Positions 1 to 8,396 of a stretch of DNA of 28,060 bases are shown one piece after another. The translations under genes and the position numbers were made by a program. The notes under the pieces are model-generated. The model was not told the origin of the DNA, ran no database searches, and saw only the letters and a program-made list of their open reading frames with translations. The stretch is from positions 1-28,060 of IMG/VR virus record IMGVR_UViG_3300033153_006868; one strand, 5' to 3'. The DNA comes from a virus. Numbering within the stretch: the stretch's first letter is position 1; each line of letters starts with the position of its first letter.

Positions 1-2645
1 CGAAAAACCTCGCTATTTGCAGGAATATCCCATCTTGCGGAAGTATTGCCTCGATAGTAAATACGTACAGTAGGAGCATTCCCGCCGCCACTAACTGAAG
101 CATATATCTTTCCAACAATTCGTGAACCAGACGCTGGGATGTAATCAGAGGTAAGGAGAAATGGGAGAACAAATGTATCTTTGTCAGTAACCTCATTCGT
201 AATAGAAGATGTTGCAATCAATATTTCCGATGTATCTGATTTTCGCTCATACATCTTCCAATAGAGTTTCAAGGTTTTCGTGCCAGTGGTTTTTTCTGCT
301 GTGATATAAAAGTTGAAATTCCCGGTCAGGAGTATATCTGGCGTTTCTCCTGTATCCGAAATCCATCCACCAATATAGTCATTATCACTTAGATCAGCGG
401 CCTCCACATAAGTTTCAGCATCTCCAGACGGAATTAAAGAGCATAGTTTGTAATCAGCAACTCCCGAACTCGTATCCACCAGATAATAAGAAGCCCCCAG
501 ACTGGTAACGGAATAATCAACATATTCCTTTGTAACGATTTGTTGCAGACTCCCATCACCATCGGTAGCAATATTAGAGGTCAATTCACTGCCGTTCCAT
601 TGGATTGCTGCATTTCCACCTGTAGTTCTGCCAAGAATGAGTTGAACACTAACGTCATCGAGATCACTGTTTATAGTCCATGTATTGGCAGTACTTCCGC
701 TACCTTCAATCGTAACATCTGAGGATATAGTCACGCCATGAAAAGTATATGTCCCGGCCGTTGCATCAAAAATACCATATGCAGATGGCCCGCCATGCCT
801 AAAATTGCCATCGCCATCAGCATAGAAACCTTTATAGGTATCGACATTGTTCAACGTTAGACTGTCGGCTGATGGCCCCAAGGCCAATTTAGGCGTACCG
901 TCCAAATTGCCTAATACGATAGTAGTGGCAGCATTATTGATAGCTGCATTTCCACCCCAGAAGTCATGCAAGCCTGCGTAGAAACTGCCTAACCGGATAG
1001 AACTGGTAATGCTAATAGACTCAGCGGTTGACATTGAACCAAACACACCTGTTTCACTTACGCTCCTTAATTTGATGTAGACTGTATCCCCTGGCACGTA
1101 AAACATGCCCATGCCCTGTATAACGAAATCCTCTCCGCTTGATGTGCCTGCCAGATAGTAAGTAGAGTCATCATTAGAGATGTAAATCTCACTATAGGAG
1201 TAGAAGGGGTCGGCTGGGGTGGTAAAACTGACCTTAACCGAGTCATAATCAAACCCAGTTCCAGGTGAGGCAAGAGAAAGACTTATGCCTGTGGCTGAGG
1301 AAGGGGGATCATAGGGGTTTGGTAGATTAGAGGCATAGTTAGTTTGATCTACAGCCTCTGCATCGTCATATATGCCAGAGTAGTAGGCAGTTACTTCAAA
1401 TTGCATCCTGCCATAACTATCCTCACCTTTGGCTGTAATGAGAAAAGGCTTGTTTGTCCAACCAGGTAAGCTATGAGTAATGTTCACAAGGTCATATACT
1501 TCAAGATCGCTTGCGCTTGAAAAAGAAGTGAATTTAGCCTTGTAATCTGGATATTGAAATTTGTTGAACTTAAATCTTGCCCTTCGCCTTGCTATCTCTG
1601 CGTCTGTAATCCAATAACAATTCTCTTCAAATAGAAGTTCACCATTTACATTAATACCATGTTCATTTTTCTCTTCTACACTGGTTTGTTTGAAGTCATC
1701 ATCTCCATCCAAATAATGAATACGCACAATATTATAATGTTGAGGTTGCGACCAAGTAAGTGAACCCCTGACAATATTATCTTCTGTAAAAGAATGAACT
1801 ACAGTCTTGGAAGTTAAGCCACCTGAACCATCTGCAACCTGTCCTGAATCCCAGACAGGCTTCAATTTGCCTTGAGATTGAATTACACGCCCATTGAATG
1901 ACGACCATATTAGTTTCTTTGCATCGTTAATTGAAATATTAGTGTCGAAATTGTAGTCAAAACGATAACGAGGGAGTGTACCTCCTGATGGCACTTCATC
2001 ACAGAGAGCCTCCAGGGATTTGAAGGCATTTAGGTCAAGCTGATCAGCGGAATAACCCTCGACATTCAGATACCAATCGTAGAGAATAACAGCGGGGTTG
2101 CGGGTAAAAAGAGGCGATCCTCCAGCGAGGGGAGTGCATTTCAACCCCTCCATGACAACTGTCATGCGAGGATTGTAGCCAATCTGCTTATCATTCTTTT
2201 CAAAGGTTGCGGCAGTATAGGCAATTCCTCTATATGCACATGCACGAGAGGTAAACCTCCCATCGGCTGTTTGTGTTCGTGTCCCTTTGTATTCTGTTTT
2301 GGTATGGCTACCTGTTAAATCAGCCCATGCGATATTATTCACTTTCCATTCCGTTATGCCATTTACCTCACCTAAGCAATGAGCAAAGATTACCCTCAAG
2401 TCACTTGCATCAGGTTCATTGAAACGTATCTTATTCCCTCCAATTTTGCACCTTCCATAACACCTGGCGATTGGCACATCTTCAGAGATTGTATTTCCTA
2501 TCTGGTTTGGGTGAGCGTAAGTAGGTGAATCTGCTTCTACATCCCCTATAAGAAAATCAAGGACATCCCCGACAATAGGAATGTCCTCAAATACCTCAAG
2601 TACATCTGTTACGACATCGAATACTTTTCCTATAAGTCCACCCAT
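1..2645 (-). CDS. Tail tip / host-specificity protein, gpJ-like (C-terminus beyond window)
   Basis: A single open frame runs from the ATG at 2645 off the left edge, giving about 881 codons. The first ~400 residues resemble the tail-tip attachment protein family (gpJ / phage tail 3): a hydrophobic start (GGLIGKVFDVV), a conserved ARCYGRCKIGG stretch and a TRNPAVILYDWYLN motif. Residues about 450-545 look like a fibronectin III domain (PSSATGISLSL, VKVSFTTPADPFYS). The rest is Gly/Asn/Thr-rich beta-structured sequence typical of central fibre regions. In this family the protein closes the tail tip and contacts the host receptor. Its ATG overlaps the stop of the upstream GNAT-like gene (TGATG), so translation is probably coupled. 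The frame was checked at both ends and at two internal points. The missing C-terminus probably holds the receptor-binding part (inference). Confidence 0.85.
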   Translation of the reverse strand, partial: MGGLIGKVFDVVTDVLEVFEDIPIVGDVLDFLIGDVEADSPTYAHPNQIGNTISEDVPIARCYGRCKIGGNKIRFNEPDASDLRVIFAHCLGEVNGITEWKVNNIAWADLTGSHTKTEYKGTRTQTADGRFTSRACAYRGIAYTAATFEKNDKQIGYNPRMTVVMEGLKCTPLAGGSPLFTRNPAVILYDWYLNVEGYSADQLDLNAFKSLEALCDEVPSGGTLPRYRFDYNFDTNISINDAKKLIWSSFNGRVIQSQGKLKPVWDSGQVADGSGGLTSKTVVHSFTEDNIVRGSLTWSQPQHYNIVRIHYLDGDDDFKQTSVEEKNEHGINVNGELLFEENCYWITDAEIARRRARFKFNKFQYPDYKAKFTSFSSASDLEVYDLVNITHSLPGWTNKPFLITAKGEDSYGRMQFEVTAYYSGIYDDAEAVDQTNYASNLPNPYDPPSSATGISLSLASPGTGFDYDSVKVSFTTPADPFYSYSEIYISNDDSTYYLAGTSSGEDFVIQGMGMFYVPGDTVYIKLRSVSETGVFGSMSTAESISITSSIRLGSFYAGLHDFWGGNAAINNAATTIVLGNLDGTPKLALGPSADSLTLNNVDTYKGFYADGDGNFRHGGPSAYGIFDATAGTYTFHGVTISSDVTIEGSGSTANTWTINSDLDDVSVQLILGRTTGGNAAIQWNGSELTSNIATDGDGSLQQIVTKEYVDYSVTSLGASYYLVDTSSGVADYKLCSLIPSGDAETYVEAADLSDNDYIGGWISDTGETPDILLTGNFNFYITAEKTTGTKTLKLYWKMYERKSDTSEILIATSSITNEVTDKDTFVLPFLLTSDYIPASGSRIVGKIYASVSGGGNAPTVRIYYRGNTSARWDIPANSEVF

Positions 2646-3027
2646 CAGAGATCCCAGCCTCCAACTGTACCTTTTTCTTCAGCTCCATATTTTTTGAATG
2701 GTTTTATATTTTTGCACAGGAATCGGATATGCTTAGTTCCTTTTTCTCTTGCCCACTCCTCTACCATTTCTTTCATTTCACTTGTGATCTTATAATTGCC
2801 TTCAGAATAGAAGAAAACAATAAAGATATGATCCTCAATGGTTTTTGTATAGTATTCACCGCCACAAGATAATGCTTCTCATCACCTATAATCAAGGTAT
2901 CAGGATTGCTAATATTAGCCATTAACCACTGATTCCATTCACTTTTTGAGCAAGGGAAGAACTGCTCAACATGGTCATCAAGGTTTCTTAATTGGATTAT
3001 GTCTTCTGCTTCAAGTTTCCTGATCAT
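2645..3027 (-). pseudogene. GNAT-like acetyltransferase gene interrupted by a frameshift
   Basis: The ATG at 3027 opens a frame reading MIRKLEAEDIIQLRNLDD, a typical GNAT N-terminus, up to DEKHYLVAVN. After that point the in-frame product becomes unconvincing and stops at 2773. The -1 frame carries the plausible continuation: TIEDHIFIVFFYSEGNYKI, then EEWAREKGTKHIRFLCKN, ending in GTVGGWDL. Its stop (TGA, 2647-2645) overlaps the tail-tip start codon, as neighbouring genes do. Adding one A to the five-base A run (T run at 2842-2846 on the plus strand) restores a 127-residue protein. Small acyltransferase-like genes are common beside phage tail genes, but their substrate is unknown. The break may be a sequencing error, true decay or an unusual recoding event. 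The GNAT assignment is by overall pattern only. Confidence 0.6.
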
Positions 3028-3041
3028 GATTCATTACTTAT

Positions 3042-4055
3042 TTATGGATTTTCAAATCCTGCAATTTGCTCTTTTGAAGGGCCAATATATTCCCCATACT
3101 CATAATATGCCTCATCAGCTCTATATTGTTCGTAGAGTTCATCAACCTCAGAAGGTATAGTGCTATGAGGACTTAGATCAAGGCTTGTCGTAGCATCTTG
3201 AGGATATGTTGGCACAGCAATATGTAAACATCCAGCGAAATTAGCCTGATTATTTGCGCTTGGCCCCCAGGCATTGTTTGCCCCGCAGGTATCCCATGTT
3301 TGATCACAGCCTTTGTACATGACATAAGTACAAGTATTATCAACTGCCACAGGGAGTTCAATATCAAGAGTAACAGTGTGGGTAGAAGATACAAAATCCT
3401 TAACCTTTCGATAATACGTCTTGCTACCTTTTGTAATCTCTATCCTGCCATAATTCCAGTAATCATCGGCTTGGGTCAAAGCATCATCTACGAGCGTAGT
3501 AGTGCTGCCACTATCGGCTGTCCCTGACGCCTTCAAAGAAGATAGATCGGCATTCCCATCTGTATTACATTCAGTTCCTCCGAACACCCAGGGACATAGA
3601 CGTTGATAACAAATCTTCAGAGCCTTGCGATTTAATGGCTTTCCGATGGTTGCTGATACTGTCAACCATCTTCTATCTATCTGGGGGCGTTTGTCTATAT
3701 AACCGTTGAATATTTCATTATAATTTTGGCTATCACCAAGAGCATCCAAATATACACGTTTAATCACTATCCTTTTATTTTGAAAATCCTCATTATGCGC
3801 ATAGGCAGCCATATCTCTTGAAACATTATCGAACTTAATTGTTGCCCGTTGAATCTGTCCCTCAAGAGATTGGTTAATTCCACTAACCTTTATAGCTTTG
3901 GCAGTGTAAACATTTCCACCTGTGGGAAAAGTTATGTTTGACTTACACGCAGCATAACGAAGGGTAGAACTCAATTCTAATTCTACGAGAATAACTGGAC
4001 GCTTCTGTGCTGCGTCTATCTGGGTAACGACTGCACCGGTAAGGTTTTTTGGCAT
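3042..4055 (-). CDS. Minor tail / baseplate-hub-like protein (DUF2163-BR0599 type)
   Basis: A 337-residue protein with the layout of the DUF2163/BR0599 tail family: an N-terminal beta region (PVILVELELSSTLRYAAC, NVYTAKAIKVSG), a middle part containing FNGYIDKRPQIDRRWLTVSATI, and a C-terminal part with conserved cysteines. Six cysteines stand out: C149, C154, C163 (ICYQRLCPWVFGGTEC) and C250, C257, C276 (YKGCDQTWDTCGANN, NFAGC). The position next to the tail tip gene matches lambda gpL, whose C-terminal domain binds an iron-sulfur cluster; a similar cluster here is inference. The start ATG overlaps the preceding stop (TAATG). It probably forms part of the tail-tip ring between the tube and the gpJ-like protein. 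Confidence 0.75.
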   Translation of the reverse strand: MPKNLTGAVVTQIDAAQKRPVILVELELSSTLRYAACKSNITFPTGGNVYTAKAIKVSGINQSLEGQIQRATIKFDNVSRDMAAYAHNEDFQNKRIVIKRVYLDALGDSQNYNEIFNGYIDKRPQIDRRWLTVSATIGKPLNRKALKICYQRLCPWVFGGTECNTDGNADLSSLKASGTADSGSTTTLVDDALTQADDYWNYGRIEITKGSKTYYRKVKDFVSSTHTVTLDIELPVAVDNTCTYVMYKGCDQTWDTCGANNAWGPSANNQANFAGCLHIAVPTYPQDATTSLDLSPHSTIPSEVDELYEQYRADEAYYEYGEYIGPSKEQIAGFENP

Positions 4056-4414
4056 TATATCTCCTTTTCAAAAATTACTGAACACCGCCAGTATACATTG
4101 CCTACGGGCGACATCCTTAGAGACCCATCAACCCATCTCCCTGTCATATCTGCGCCACTATTGACATATGATGGGACAGACTTCCAAGAGAATGAATGAT
4201 ATTCACCATAATTATCTTTGTAATGCGTTAGTAAGGTATCTCTTTCAGAGTTCGTCAAGGCATTGAATTGTAATTCATATTTCTCTGTCGGAGTAGAGGC
4301 GATATTCATGTATTCCTTCTTGCCGGACTCAGATTGTGTAATCACGTTGTAATATGCAGGAGGATAAGTAACTACAACGTTTGGCGTTAATGTAAAATCA
4401 TCACCCGCTGCCAT
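4055..4414 (-). CDS. Minor tail protein, lambda gpM-like
   Basis: A 119-residue protein between the tape measure and the hub-like gene, overlapping each neighbour by one base (TAATG at both junctions). The sequence contains EKYELQFNALTNSERDTLL, then YHSFSWKSVPSYV and a C-terminus with GNVYWRCSVIFEKEI. This resembles small minor tail proteins of the gpM / distal-tail group, which have a P-x-W-x-VP-like core and end in a Y/F-W-x-x-x-V strand. Its role would be to connect the tape measure end of the tail to the tip complex. The call relies on gene order and general pattern and not on a decisive motif. Confidence 0.6.
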   Translation of the reverse strand: MAAGDDFTLTPNVVVTYPPAYYNVITQSESGKKEYMNIASTPTEKYELQFNALTNSERDTLLTHYKDNYGEYHSFSWKSVPSYVNSGADMTGRWVDGSLRMSPVGNVYWRCSVIFEKEI

Positions 4415-6744
4415 TATGCTCTCCCTCGAATTATTGAACGAATCCGTCCGTCATTATGGTATGACCGTACTACCGCACCTGGGGCGACTCGTTCTGCAAT
4501 TTGTGTTGCCATTTCAGCATATACTCTCCGCAGTGTGGCTTGATCTTGAAAAACTGGATTATTCATAATAATATTGACGGTTTTACTTTCCCCCGAACCA
4601 ACTGGAGCTAAAGCAGCCATTTGCTTCGGGGTAAATATCCCTTCATCTTTCTTTGCAATGATTGGTACTTCATCAGGCCCCAATCCTTCATGTGCTCGTG
4701 GGGCATGATCAAATACCGCTGGCATTACTGTTTTTAACGTTCCGCTTTCGCCGACAATACCGCCTGTATGCATCTTCTGTGCTCGTATCATCTCCACGTT
4801 AGCTAAACCCGCCGCTATCGCCCCCGCTGCTGCCACTGGAGCTAAAGCAGGACCAATAACAGGTATCACCGCTGTGGATTTATAAGCCGCTACTGCCGCA
4901 GAGTAGGTATTGATTATCGCCTCAGTAATAGCCATCAACTTATAAGCCTTAAATGCTGCCTTATTCTCTTTGCCCAAATATTTGAAAAAATCAGCCCAAT
5001 TACCTGCTGTCCTGGCTAAACTATCTCTTGTTAGCTGCGCTTGTTCATCCAGTCTTTTTTTCTTCTCTTTTGTTACCCACTTGTCGATAAGGTTTTGTTC
5101 AATTTTCAAGTCTTCGTATTTCTTTGCCTGCATGTCAATTAGCTTGAATACTTGTTTGGTGTAGTCTTGACCATATTCCCCCATATCAGAATACATATCA
5201 CGAAGAGCAGAAACCTGAGCATCAGTGTCTATAGTCGGTGTAATTGCAGAAGGTGGTAGATATTGTTCCCAATCGAACGGTTCTGGATATTCTATAGCAG
5301 CTAATTCCTTTGCTTTTTTGATATAAGCATCCATAGAGGTGTCTACAACATCTGGAGGCAAATATTGTTCCCAGTCAAACGGAGGCGCATATTCAATTGC
5401 AGCTAATTCTTTTGCCTTCTTAATGTATTCTTCCATCAACATACCAACATTACCCGCACCACCTGCTTCAGTTACACCAGCAGCAGACGCTTGTACAGCC
5501 TCTCTTAATGCAGTTACTCTTGCTTCAATCTCAGAGATTATCTCCTTTGCTTTTTCATAGTTTGTTGGAGCAGTAACCAAATCTGCTAATGCTTCCTTAG
5601 CTTTCAACAACTCCTCCTTGTATCCAGCAATGATTACTTTCTGTTCGTTTAGGATTCGTTCACTATTCTTGACCGCTTTTTCTATCTCACTTGTTATCCC
5701 CAAAAGCTTCTCTGCCACTCCAGTAGGACTGAATTTATGGAGGAGATTCAAGAGCTTCAAAGTGGTGGTCGCGGCTTTTCTAATCTTATGTAATCCTTCC
5801 CAAAGAGGAATGGCGATATATTCCAACCATGCTATCTCTACCACTCTGAATATTTCTTTCCAACCACGAAGAGCATCTGAAACTGCCGCCGCTCCCAAGA
5901 TAATAGCCTTGAAGGAGGCAAGTACCTTATCTGCCATTTCCCTCGCCCAGTCATCTAACCTTCCTTCTTTTTTCAACTCTTTGATCCGATCAAGGAGCAA
6001 TCCTACTCCCTCTTTCATGAAATCGAAAACACCCGCCTCCATAACCAGATTCCTGAATTGAAACCAAGCATCAGAAATCATAGACATGGCGCCTTCCCAT
6101 GTCCTCGACAAACCTTCAGTAGCTCCTCTGAATTGGCTATCCGCCTTCTTCCAAGCCTCCATCATCATTCTTCTGGTTTCTTCGGCGGAGTAATGAACAC
6201 CTGCTTGAAAACCCATCATCGCCAGAATACCACGTTCACGAAACATATCTGCCGCAGCTGCTCCTGCACTATACATCCGGATAACCTGTGAGGTGGTCTC
6301 TTCTATACTCAATCCTGCAACCGCCGCAAGATCACCAATCATTGGCATCCATTCCTTTACTTCTTCAACTCCACCTTTCATTACTCCAGAAAGGGCAGTT
6401 GCTGCCCCCATTACATTTCTGTATTCAAATGGTACCCGACCGGCGTAATCCGCCATCTCTCTGAAAAGTCTGTTTCCTTCTTCAACACTGCCCAAAAGAT
6501 AACGCAAACGTACCCGATAATTCTCTGCTTCTGAAGCAGCGGAAACAAAACTCTTCGCCACCAAACTGAGTCCTAATCCAGCCAAAGCTGTTTGTAAAGA
6601 AAAGACAGACCGTTTCACTTTGGAAAGAGCAGCCACTCCACTCTTCTGAAACCTACGAAACTGTGTTTCCGCTTGCATTGTGGACCGTCTCAATGGACCT
6701 AAATCGGCTCCAAATGAAGTTACAAGCGTTCCAAGATCAGCCAT
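4414..6744 (-). CDS. Tape measure protein
   Basis: A 776-residue protein that sets tail length and probably helps DNA entry through the inner membrane. The N-terminal ~230 residues match the tape-measure N domain: FVSAASEAENYRVRLRYLLGSVEEG, VPFEYRNVMGAATALSG and GLSIEETTSQVIRMYSAGAA. The middle is helical and charged. Residues ~615-650 form a hydrophobic Ala/Pro/Ile-rich stretch (PVIGPALAPVAAAGAIAAG) that could be the membrane-active segment. It is followed by the familiar HTGGIVGE and KKDEGIFTPKQMAAL motifs near the C-terminus. A tandem duplication lies at residues ~440-498 (annotated separately). At the usual ~0.15 nm per residue the tail would be roughly 115 nm (inference). It overlaps the gpT-like frame by 8 bases. 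Confidence 0.93.
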   Translation of the reverse strand: MADLGTLVTSFGADLGPLRRSTMQAETQFRRFQKSGVAALSKVKRSVFSLQTALAGLGLSLVAKSFVSAASEAENYRVRLRYLLGSVEEGNRLFREMADYAGRVPFEYRNVMGAATALSGVMKGGVEEVKEWMPMIGDLAAVAGLSIEETTSQVIRMYSAGAAAADMFRERGILAMMGFQAGVHYSAEETRRMMMEAWKKADSQFRGATEGLSRTWEGAMSMISDAWFQFRNLVMEAGVFDFMKEGVGLLLDRIKELKKEGRLDDWAREMADKVLASFKAIILGAAAVSDALRGWKEIFRVVEIAWLEYIAIPLWEGLHKIRKAATTTLKLLNLLHKFSPTGVAEKLLGITSEIEKAVKNSERILNEQKVIIAGYKEELLKAKEALADLVTAPTNYEKAKEIISEIEARVTALREAVQASAAGVTEAGGAGNVGMLMEEYIKKAKELAAIEYAPPFDWEQYLPPDVVDTSMDAYIKKAKELAAIEYPEPFDWEQYLPPSAITPTIDTDAQVSALRDMYSDMGEYGQDYTKQVFKLIDMQAKKYEDLKIEQNLIDKWVTKEKKKRLDEQAQLTRDSLARTAGNWADFFKYLGKENKAAFKAYKLMAITEAIINTYSAAVAAYKSTAVIPVIGPALAPVAAAGAIAAGLANVEMIRAQKMHTGGIVGESGTLKTVMPAVFDHAPRAHEGLGPDEVPIIAKKDEGIFTPKQMAALAPVGSGESKTVNIIMNNPVFQDQATLRRVYAEMATQIAERVAPGAVVRSYHNDGRIRSIIRGRA
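5251..5427 (-). repeat. Tandem 34-residue repeat inside the tape measure gene
   Basis: Two copies of YIKKAKELAAIEY-xx-PFDWEQYLPP start at residues 440 and 474, exactly 102 bases (34 codons) apart. 23 of 25 core residues are identical, but many codons differ at the third position (for example TTG/CTA for Leu and GCA/GCT for Ala). The protein repeat therefore appears conserved by selection and is not a recent DNA duplication. Confidence 0.9.
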
Positions 6745-7123
6745 GTCTTTTCCCCTTCTTGCGATGTATTCTATTATGTCTCTTTGCTAATTCCAACAGA
6801 ATAACCTTCTGTGTCTCTACCGATTGTGCCTTCTGCACGCTTCTCCTCGTACTGTTCCAATCCGGTATGAAATCACTGGGAGTAGCTTGTTTCGGATGTG
6901 CCCCTTTCTTTGAATATATAGCAAGCGCCAAATTGTATATCACGGAACACACCTTTGCCCAACCATAATCATCCCTATACTTTCCAATAGGATCAATACT
7001 ATCATACGCCATCCATTCACCAACCTGCTCCGACGTCAACTCATCCAACAGATAATCCGGATGAGGATAGCCTAATTCTCGACAGAGTCGGAAGTAGAAT
7101 TGGCGCTCTGGACGGCTTCGGAG
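6737..7123 (-). CDS. Tail assembly chaperone T-part, made as a -1 frameshift extension (gpT-like, DUF4035)
   Basis: This frame has no convincing start of its own: TTG at 7048 is the only nearby candidate, and it would cut off conserved residues. Read upstream, the frame continues as ERQFYFRLCRELGYPHPDYLL, the typical N-terminus of the DUF4035/minor tail T family, followed by LTSEQVGEWMAYDSIDPIGK and DFIPDW. It is reached by a -1 shift at 7123-7129 in the preceding chaperone gene. That gives a fusion of 124 + 128 = 252 residues. In lambda-like phages the G and GT proteins bind the tape measure and recruit tube subunits but are absent from the virion. The adjacent tape measure and tube genes fit this role. 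Confidence 0.88.
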   Translation of the reverse strand, partial: LRSRPERQFYFRLCRELGYPHPDYLLDELTSEQVGEWMAYDSIDPIGKYRDDYGWAKVCSVIYNLALAIYSKKGAHPKQATPSDFIPDWNSTRRSVQKAQSVETQKVILLELAKRHNRIHRKKGKRHG

Positions 7124-7494
7124 TTTTTTGTTAGATTCTTCTTATCCTCCTCCGAAATTCTATTCAACTCCTGTGCCTTGTTTACAATCAACTCCAATCG
7201 GGCTGCACTCATATTCTGGGATAGGATAGAAACATCTTCCGGTCTCAGAAGATTGTTTCCTTCCTCGTCACAAACTGTATGAACCGCCAATTTTGCACGG
7301 AAATCATCAAGAGAGCGTTTGAATTCCGATTGCCCTTTATCATCTATCACTTCTTTCAACAAACTCTGTTCAAATCGATCCCGCTCACGTCCAGTCATTT
7401 GACGAACGAATACGAATTCACCCTTTCCAAGATCGACTTTCTCCTTCCTCAACTTCTCCTTCTTCAATAAACCTTCCCTTGTCAATACCTTCAT
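7072..7494 (-). CDS. Tail assembly chaperone, gpG-like
   Basis: A 140-residue, charged, helical protein (MKVLTREGLLKKEKLRKEK, GEFVFVRQMTGRERDRFEQ, AVHTVCDEEGNNLL) between the tail tube and tape measure genes. This is the position and layout of phage tail assembly chaperones. FVRQMTGRERDRFE is a family-like segment (glutamine/arginine-rich loop after a short beta strand). It starts at the ATG at 7494 behind a GGAGGATAG ribosome site. Residues 123-124 are encoded by the slippery heptamer A-AAA-AAC. Most ribosomes would end at 7072 to give this short form; a minority would shift to -1 and add the T-part. Confidence 0.85.
   Translation of the reverse strand: MKVLTREGLLKKEKLRKEKVDLGKGEFVFVRQMTGRERDRFEQSLLKEVIDDKGQSEFKRSLDDFRAKLAVHTVCDEEGNNLLRPEDVSILSQNMSAARLELIVNKAQELNRISEEDKKNLTKNSEAVQSANSTSDSVEN
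7123..7129 (-). promoter_or_regulatory. Programmed -1 ribosomal frameshift site (A-AAA-AAC)
   Basis: On the minus strand the heptamer AAAAAAC lies in the zero frame as A-AAA-AAC (codons ACA AAA AAC). After slippage the next codon is CTC at 7123-7121, which leads directly into the DUF4035-like frame. Zero-frame translation ends 48 bases further on, at the TAG 7074-7072. This is the canonical X-XXY-YYZ type used for lambdoid G/GT tail chaperones. Confidence 0.88.
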
Positions 7495-7520
7495 TCTACT
7501 ATCCTCCTATCTATGTTAGC

Positions 7521-7964
7521 TTACGCCGGCGATCCAGAATAACTACCCGAGTTGACCGTGATTGCGCCTGAAATCTTAATAGTCACTTCTAATGTTATAG
7601 GCGTGTCTGGAATCGTCAACGGAAAGCCTGTGACCAACCCTTCAAACTCAATTGAAGTCTCATCATCATCCGGGAGAACAATCTCATAGTTTTGAAGATC
7701 ATCCGACTCAAAATCAGAGAGTATGGTATCATATCCTACCCGATCAAAAAGCATTGAAAGAGTAATCTCCCCCGCATCTCTGAGTCCAGTAATGAACGTT
7801 CTGTAACCCCCCGTGGTGTCAAATGCTGTGGTATCATGTACATCTCGTGACGCCGAAGGCCCCCCGATGTTAGTGATTCCCGCTATTGTTTCCCACGTAC
7901 TGTTAGTAGTATTCCATCTACGAAATACTGTCCCAGTTCCTACAACTCCCTCTACTGCTGTCAT
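7521..7964 (-). CDS. Major tail (tube) protein
   Basis: A 147-residue protein that polymerises into the tail tube. The sequence follows the lambda gpV-N / tail tube pattern: an N-terminal strand (GTVFRRWNTTNSTWETI), then GGPSASRDVHDTTAFDTTGGYRTFITGLRDAGEITLSM, a core with FDRVGYDTIL, and strands ending LTIPDTPITLEVTIKISGAITV. The D-x-T-x-F-x-T-x-G-x-R-x-F-I-x-G-L-x-D-x-G motif is highly characteristic of this group. It starts behind a strong GGAGGTAAATAGTT site, as expected for an abundant structural protein. It sits between the tail terminator and the tail chaperones. Confidence 0.92.
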   Translation of the reverse strand: MTAVEGVVGTGTVFRRWNTTNSTWETIAGITNIGGPSASRDVHDTTAFDTTGGYRTFITGLRDAGEITLSMLFDRVGYDTILSDFESDDLQNYEIVLPDDDETSIEFEGLVTGFPLTIPDTPITLEVTIKISGAITVNSGSYSGSPA

Positions 7965-7994
7965 AACTATTTACCTCCTATCTTGTTTATATTG

Positions 7995-8396
7995 TTATCT
8001 TCGATGTACTGAAAACGTTGCCACGAATCTCGCACGATCATTTTCATCTCTATCAAGTAGGGCAGGTTCATCTACCCCCTTGATAAGCAAATACTCTGTA
8101 CCACCTTCTGATTCTCCATTGATACCATGTAAATACTCCTGGATATCATGTATCAATTCCCATCCCGTTAAGTAACTATTGTTCCTAACCCGTACCTGAA
8201 CAGATGGTTGATAATAAGCAATTCCTCCTTTTCCTGTCAAAGTTAGTAACGGAGCATCCCCTGGAATATCAAAAACCGTTACACAGTTATCTGGAGATGC
8301 TGGCTCTTTCCCAACAAATAGATTAGTAGCAAATGTCAATCCGAGACTGGAATCTGCTTCTAACAATGAGCATATGTCTTTGGATGCTGGATTCAC
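7995..8396 (-). CDS. Tail terminator (phage minor capsid protein 3-like)
   Basis: A 133-residue protein. It starts at GTG 8396, overlapping the stop of the preceding gene (GTGA). Features are a helical N-terminus (SKDICSLLEADSSLGL), a P-x-x-P-D-N-C-V-T-V-F-D-x-P-G segment, then YYQPSVQVRVRNNSYLTGWELIHDIQEYLHG and a C-terminal F-V-A-T-F-S-V-H-R-R strand. This matches the minor-capsid/tail-terminator family (gpU-like fold), which caps the tail tube and joins it to the head. Position directly before the tube gene agrees. Precise family membership is by eye. Confidence 0.78.
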   Translation of the reverse strand: MNPASKDICSLLEADSSLGLTFATNLFVGKEPASPDNCVTVFDIPGDAPLLTLTGKGGIAYYQPSVQVRVRNNSYLTGWELIHDIQEYLHGINGESEGGTEYLLIKGVDEPALLDRDENDRARFVATFSVHRR

